Below, one piece after another: positions 28,892 to 34,131 of a stretch of 34,131 bases of DNA. This DNA comes from Purshia tridentata (taxonomy: Eukaryota; Streptophyta; Magnoliopsida; Rosales; Rosaceae), in assembly GCA_003254885.1 (NCBI GenBank), contig QANT01007906.1, positions 1-34,131 on the forward strand, given 5' to 3'. Position numbers and translations under genes: made by a program. Positions within the stretch are counted from its first letter, which is position 1; each line of letters begins with the position of its first letter. The notes below the pieces were generated by a model. That model did not search any database. It had not been told where the DNA came from and saw only the letters and a list, made by a program, of their open reading frames with translations.

Positions 28892-31800
28892 ATGAGTACT
28901 AGAAGTCAATACGATCTGAGGATAACCGGCAATCATTGCCCTGAAACTCCCAACAAGGAGAAAAGGATGACTCATCCAGGTTGGCTAAGTCCAAAGAGAA
29001 AGACAAAGTCAAGGCAGCTGTCACGCCCTGACCCTCGGGCACGTGAAAAACAACTGAAAACTGAAGACTGTCAAGCCTTTTCTGAAGCTGTGAGCCATGA
29101 ATATAAAACAATTTATTTAAAAGCAACTATGTTCCACAAACAACATTTACATAAAACTAAAGTGTAAAATAAGGTTTTTTTTTAAAACACTGGTGGTCGC
29201 TTAACCTGCAAAACAACACCCTGCACCCAACCAAAGGTGCACTGGGTTTAAACACAAACCCGGTATGCTCACTAGAGCTCGTATGAGTGAAAACTGACTG
29301 TAACCTCAAAAATAAAATTAAATCACAAACCACCTCAAGCCTTAAATCGTAATCAATCCACAAACCAACAATCAAACACCTCCAGTAAAATCACAAATCC
29401 TCAACTTGGTCGCAAAAACCTTTAAACCAATCAAATCCACTATACTCAGTAATAACCCAATTATCCTTAATTAATCCTTTAATCTGAAAATAACCTTAGG
29501 TAAATCCACAAGATCATTAGCTGAAATCCAACTAGATTTTCCAATAACTTAGAATCCTCAACATCCTTCAAAACCAACTTAAACCTCAATTCCCAAAATA
29601 ACCTTAAGTAACCTTTAAACTGTCAGGATCCCCAATCCTAATCCGCACCCACTTAGCTAGCAAATAGCACACAAGCAAACCAACAAACAAGCACACAAAC
29701 AACGAGTAACTGAACTTAGATTCACTTACTATGACCACGCAAGAAGACCGAACTACCTTTTGTGGCTCCTTTGCTCGGATTCTAAAATCCAGCAGCACAA
29801 CGGCATCAGAAATACAAATTCCTGTGCCAAAGTACCTGTTAAGACCAGACAGTCCAACAAACACAACAGAGTTTACAAACAGGCCGTTAAACAGTTGAAA
29901 CGAGCGGGAACCACCACACACGGTGGCTGCCCGACCCTGGAAAACAACCAAAAAGTCAAGGAAATTCACCCACAGGTTCAAGTGACTGGCCAAAGGCCAA
30001 AAACCAGGAAGATAGGTCGCTGGCACCACCACCCGCAGTGGCTGGCGGCGACTAACCTGTACAAAACCAAAACTCACTAAAAACCGAAACAAACTGTACA
30101 AGCACGTAGAAGAGGTTGAGTGGACCAAAACTCAAACCTGAGTCGACGACCAAAAATGGCCGAAAAAGGGAGAAACTCGCCTGAAAAGCCGTCAGCACAC
30201 CCACCTTCGATCCGCCGCCAAACAAGCTCCGATGAACGATCGGAGGACACCACCATGACTGGCTCGACGAGGGGAAGAGATCTAGGCTGGAGGGAGGTCG
30301 CGCCGTCGTCGGAAAAGTCGAGATCACCGCTGGCGACTCCTACTGTGCGTGAGTTGGATTTCTCATTCTGGGTGTTTTTGGGCTAAACGGTGGCCAAGGG
30401 AAGGAGGAGGAGGCGGAAGCGAGCACGGTGGACCAAAGCCTGACCTCAGCCGCCGCCGGAAGCGCCTTCACACGCCTGTAGAAGCTCCAGTTGAGGGAGA
30501 GTGTCGCAAGAGGGAAAGAGTGTCGTGAGAGAGGAGAGAGAAAAGTGAGAAATTTCTGGGTTTTTGTGCTTTTTAAAAACAACTTTTCCAAAATAACAAG
30601 TTTGCCCCTCCCTTCACACGTCCGTAACTTCCAAACCGTAGCTCCGTTTGACGCGTGCTTCGTGTCTACGAACTCGTGAAAATGAGACCTTTCCAACGAA
30701 CTCAAAGTCAAAACCAAAACTTCACCCAAACAAAAAGTCAACTTTTGCTCAAGTTTAAAATTAAACTTAAAAATTAGAAAAAAAACCCCAAAACACTTTA
30801 CTTCTCAAATAAAATCCCAAAATCCTTTAAAAACTTTTCAAAACAAACTTTGGAAAAGTATGGGGTCTTACAGCAATCAACAACTCCTGAGAGAGAGCCA
30901 AAGGCATCTTGAAGCTGAAAACCAATTTTTGAAAAACAATGCAGAACTTATGGCCAGGTAGATCGAGATGGTGACTAAAATTTGGAGAGCAAGACAGGAA
31001 ACAGATCGGTGAACCGATCAGCGGCACGATACTGACCAACCCAAACACGTGATCCGCCCTTCCTTCCCATCGAATGTTATCGCTCAAGAAGACATAGAAA
31101 CCTATCTGGTTCGGTAAGACCTTGATTGTTGCTTCCTAGGTTTTGAGGCTATGCCTTCAGCCGATCGATGGGAGTTCTTGAATGAACGCCATATCGTCCA
31201 ACAGAAAAGAGCAGCTTTCATAAGAAATGATAGCCCAACTCCAGAGCCTGGTCCTGCTGAGCCAAGCGGCGAACATCACTCACCCTCAATATCTTGACAC
31301 ATTGCTCCCCGACTATCTACTAACCCTATACCACGCGTTTCAGCTAGAAACAGGCTAAACACCTCTTACAACTCGGAGGCAGGACCTGAACACTCTACTT
31401 CTGGACCTCGCCCAAAAGAACAGAAACCCGTGTTTATATGGCTAGGGGACGAGATGGTCATGTCCGAACGGAGGCCTACCAGCCAGAGACTAGGTTCAAG
31501 CCTTTTAGGTATTGAACACCTAGGAAACCGAGCAGAAGGTTCAGTTGAAACTATACCCGATCCGAATGGACCGAACATCATTGAACTCGTCACAGGGCTA
31601 GTTCAGGCCCAACTAAGGAACAACCACGATCAGATTGGACCTTAGTTAGATCAAGGAGATGAACTCCCACTCCCCTATACCAGGCGACTCTTAGAGGCTG
31701 AAGTATGGCAGACATGAAACCCCCGAAGATTGACCAGTATGAAGGGACCAAGAAACCTCTTGACCATCTTGATAATTTTAGATACGCTATGGAAGCTCCG

Positions 31801-32108
31801 GGTGCATTCGTAGCAACCAAGTGTAGAGTCTTTCCTTCTAAAGGGACCCGTTTGGAGCTGGTTCAGAAGCTTGAAGCCAAACTCCATAAACTTCTTCGCT
31901 GATCTGAGTTGGGTATTCACGGCCAGGTATCGAATCATATCTGATTATCTCTATAAATTACACGACCTGTCCTTCATCAAAAAACAAGTAGCGCGAGAAC
32001 CTGAAGGATTACCTTATCTGGTTCAATATCGAGTACACGAGGTGTTATGACACTGACGACAAGACTGCTCGAAACCATCTCATTCGGGGGCTCCACACTG
32101 AGGAGCTC
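28892..32108 (+). pseudogene. gag: gag of gypsy H, frameshifted and split by LTR E
   Basis: The N-terminal part opens at the ATG at 28892 (MSTRSQYDLRITGN). After LTR E it resumes at 30873 with a charged, helix-prone stretch (LLRESQRHLEAENQFLKNNA) resembling the coiled-coil of Tat Gag. A long variable region follows with several stops. The conserved Retrotrans_gag part starts near 31705 (MADMKPPKIDQYEGTKKPLD) and continues in three frames through LKPNS-like and YRIISDYLYKLHDLSFIKKQ (about 31927 on) to 32105. At least two shifts break it. Gag would form the particle, and this copy is dead. It is cut at 32108 by LTR G. Confidence 0.75.
29019..30872 (-). mobile_element. Solo LTR E, same family (1854 bp, internally deleted)
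   Basis: On the minus strand it starts TGTAAGACCCCATAC at 30872 and ends CAGGGCGTGACA at 29019. Flanks GCAGC (29014-29018) and GCAAT (30873-30877) match at three of five positions, with both differences being transitions, so the duplication is weak but plausible. Like D it lacks the hairpin array. It keeps the promoter block (about 30610-30700), GC-rich leader with shared frame (30052-30327 minus) and the damaged 3'-end hairpin (about 29245). Its start is most like that of copy C. Confidence 0.85.
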
Positions 32109-34131
32109 TGTCACGACCCAACTCGCAATTAAGAACTAATCACGGATTAAGGAGTGAATCACAGTCTAATTACATAATTAACTTCTGTAACCATAATGTG
32201 AAGTAGAAATTAAAATAAACTTCTTATTACAAACGAATTCAAGCTTAATTTACAAACGTAGTCCTTCTCCTGAATTTTACACCGCTCTGTTCTCAAATCA
32301 TAATTGACCTTTGACTCAGCTCATGTATAATCATAAAGACTTCTTCTAATCGGCTTCGTGCTAACTCTTGGTTAAATACCTGCAAAGTCTATGAGGGGGT
32401 GAGCTCAAACCAACGGCTCAGTAAGGACATAAAGACCTTAACCAGCAGAATTGATCAAAAATGAAGCTTTAATGAAAAACATACAACATGCTATGGACAA
32501 TATATACCATAATAATATTATTAATGCATGAATGTTATACAACACTTCATTGGTTAAATCCCATAATATGGATAGTTGTTAACCCAATTATAGAACAATC
32601 AGACCACATTTTCCATACCAAGCATTTTATCACTGTGGTCCCGATCACTCTATAATATAAGATAACAGTACTATGTATATTGAAATTAAATAACATTGCA
32701 ATAATCTTCACTTTAACTGCAACTAAAGTGCAAGACATCCTAACTTTGATCGCAACCGAAGGTCTCAATGCGCCTTGGGGTTTAGATCGTTTTATCAACC
32801 ACAGCTGAAGGGGCTTCTCTCCCCACGCACACTATGAATTTAAATTACAGAATTTAAATCTCGATCCCCACTCACCATAGCTCCATTCTCAATCAATCAT
32901 GATTCACGTTCAAATACATACACGTTCAGATAAATGCAAATATTTATTTATATATATAATTATCTAATTTACATTATAATTAGGTAATTTAGATAGTCAT
33001 ATAATTCACATAATAGCACGTACGCATTATTTCTCAACAAAGATTCAATACAACCAAATCACAAGTCATGGCTCCTCAAATCCCCCTACCGGGTTTCTAG
33101 AGCTCAACCTGACCTCATATGTCCATTCGAGAAAAGTCTATATTGTCCTTTCCATCCCATCATCACCGATTCACTTGAGTGATTCAAATCCTAATTCCAA
33201 TACAAAACCAAATGTCTCAAAATAAACCTGAATTCCTTAATCCAAAAACCTTTACAGCTTAAGGAATTAAACCTTACCTTCAGTTCAAACGTTTAGGGTT
33301 AAACTTTGTAAGAAAATGACAACATAGAGGTTTAGGAATTGAAAGGACTAAAATGCCCTTGAATTGAACCAAGACTCCAAGGTTACTTTCTAAGGTTCCA
33401 TCTTAGAATCTAATTCCAATACAAATGGATTAAAGTCACTCAAAGAACGAGATAAACCTATTTCGGAATTGATGATACGAGGTTCAAGAAATGACCAAAA
33501 TACCCTTTTTAATAAACGAAAGGTTATTTCCTTTTGATAAATGGCTTCGGTTCATTGAATGGGTAGGATTGCGTTTGTCGTGGTTCAGGTTCAGGTTCGG
33601 GTTCAGGTTCAAGTTTGGGTTATGGTTCGGTGACAGAAACTATATCGGAACAAGAGTTTTTGAGTCTAGGTAAACCTACCCAACAACACCTACACCCAAC
33701 ACAATTCACAAGGGTAAACAGATGGCCATTAAATGATCGGAAAGAAGGCAGCCGCCACCATGTACGGTGGCTGCCCGGACCTATTTCTACAACCCAACTT
33801 CACTAAAACCTAATCAAATCTAGGAAAGGAATCTTGTGGTTTCAATTGAACAAACAGATACCAAAACCTCGTTAAAATCATTGCCACCAGTGGCGGAGTT
33901 CATGGTGGCAGCGGCAGCTGAGAACCTGGACAACAGAAATTCAATCGAATCAAGCCCAATAGATTATACAAGCTACTAGATATCAAAAAGAAATGGAATT
34001 TGAGAGAAAACCACTTCACCCACCGTCGGAAATCACCCAGAACAGTTGAGGTAGAGGTGGAGCAAGGGTTTGGAATTGGGGTTTTCTGTTCCAGGCTTAA
34101 TTGACTCCAATTGAGCACACCCATAGGAAGG
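32109..34131 (-). mobile_element. LTR G, distant relative of the family, right end outside the window
   Basis: It interrupts gypsy H gag at 32108/32109 and begins TGTCACGACCCAACTCGC, equivalent to the 3' terminus of the family read in reverse. It shares ACGGTGGCTGCCCGG (near 33763) with copy D (near 12368). It has the same order of AT-rich 3' part then a more GC-rich leader toward the right. At least 2.0 kb are present, but the 5' end and the second target duplication lie beyond the window. No coding region is recognised, and the 60-75-codon frames here look random. Confidence 0.6.
33582..33618. repeat. (GGTTCR)n hexamer microsatellite
   Basis: Around six copies of GGTTCA or GGTTCG, diverging to the right (GGGTTATGGTTCGG near 33617-33630). 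Short and imperfect. Confidence 0.8.

Larger units (their letters stand above)
27814..32108 (+). mobile_element. Ty3/gypsy retrotransposon H (Tat-type), 5' part only, split by LTR E
   Basis: The 5' LTR is followed directly by the primer-site sequence TTGGTGCCGTTAGTGGGAA and a gag whose conserved part (PPKIDQYEGTKKPLDHLDNF) is the signature of Tat-lineage gypsy Gag. Solo LTR E interrupts gag at 29018/30873, and LTR G cuts it off at 32108. Pol and the 3' LTR are outside the window or lost. Confidence 0.85.

Noticed and set aside
33491..33806. Telomere-like or coding interpretation of the GGTTCR repeat and the nearby 60-codon frames
   Set aside because: The hexamer differs from the plant telomere unit TTTAGGG, the run is short, and the frames have no similarity to known proteins.
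1..34131. tRNA, rRNA or other structural RNA genes
   Set aside because: No cloverleaf with A and B boxes or rRNA-like block was found. The only tRNA-related signals are retrotransposon primer sites, and the only catalytic RNA signature is the displaced domain V.

Overview
This window looks like nuclear DNA of a flowering plant, probably from a gene-poor, heterochromatic stretch. Almost everything that can be assigned is transposable-element sequence, nested to several levels. No complete, uninterrupted host protein gene was found. The longer open reading frames are decayed retrotransposon pol genes or chance frames in GC-rich long terminal repeats (LTRs). The plant assignment rests on Ty1/copia and Ty3/gypsy (Tat-type gag) proteins, an initiator-Met tRNA primer site, Tourist-like MITEs and a fragment of organellar group II intron DNA. 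The species cannot be named from the sequence.

Layout. 1-8450 is a badly decayed Ty1/copia element (called P). It is split by a 770-bp solo LTR (I, 1067-1836, target duplication CCGAT) and by a long solo LTR (A, 2098-7807). A is itself split by a reverse-oriented copy of the same LTR family (B, 3418-6350). 8450-10282 is unassigned, TE-like DNA. 10283 to about 10640 is an LTR-like block. 10827-11148 and 13887-14339 are two related MITEs in opposite orientation, with solo LTR D (11376-13350, duplication CATTA) between them. Gene-like pieces at 11149-11375, 14821-15194 and 27701-27813 look like a leader and exons of one host gene or gene relic pulled apart by insertions.

15487-27582 is a second Ty1/copia element (J) with gag, protease, integrase, reverse transcriptase and RNase H remnants. 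Its 5' LTR holds a divergent solo LTR (F, 15955-22031, duplication GGTGT), and F holds solo LTR C (17125-19288) plus a roughly 1.2-kb MULE-like element. Its 3' LTR holds a 487-bp fragment that looks mitochondrial and carries a group II intron domain V. A Tat-type Ty3/gypsy element (H) with a 977-bp 5' LTR starts at 27814. Its gag is interrupted by solo LTR E (29019-30872) and cut off at 32109 by LTR G, which runs off the window.

Five LTRs (A-E) belong to one family, F is a diverged member and G a distant one. Net lengths of the long copies are about 2.75-2.93 kb. All start TG, end CA, and A-F have at least a recognisable target duplication, but none is attached to an internal region. Features repeated between copies are a TATA-like promoter with a pyrimidine-rich leader, a long GC-rich leader with a shared reading frame, a tandem array of small hairpins whose arms change in a compensating way, and a strong hairpin near the 3' end. 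The hairpin array and a second array of paired palindromes in LTR I are the most unusual structures seen.
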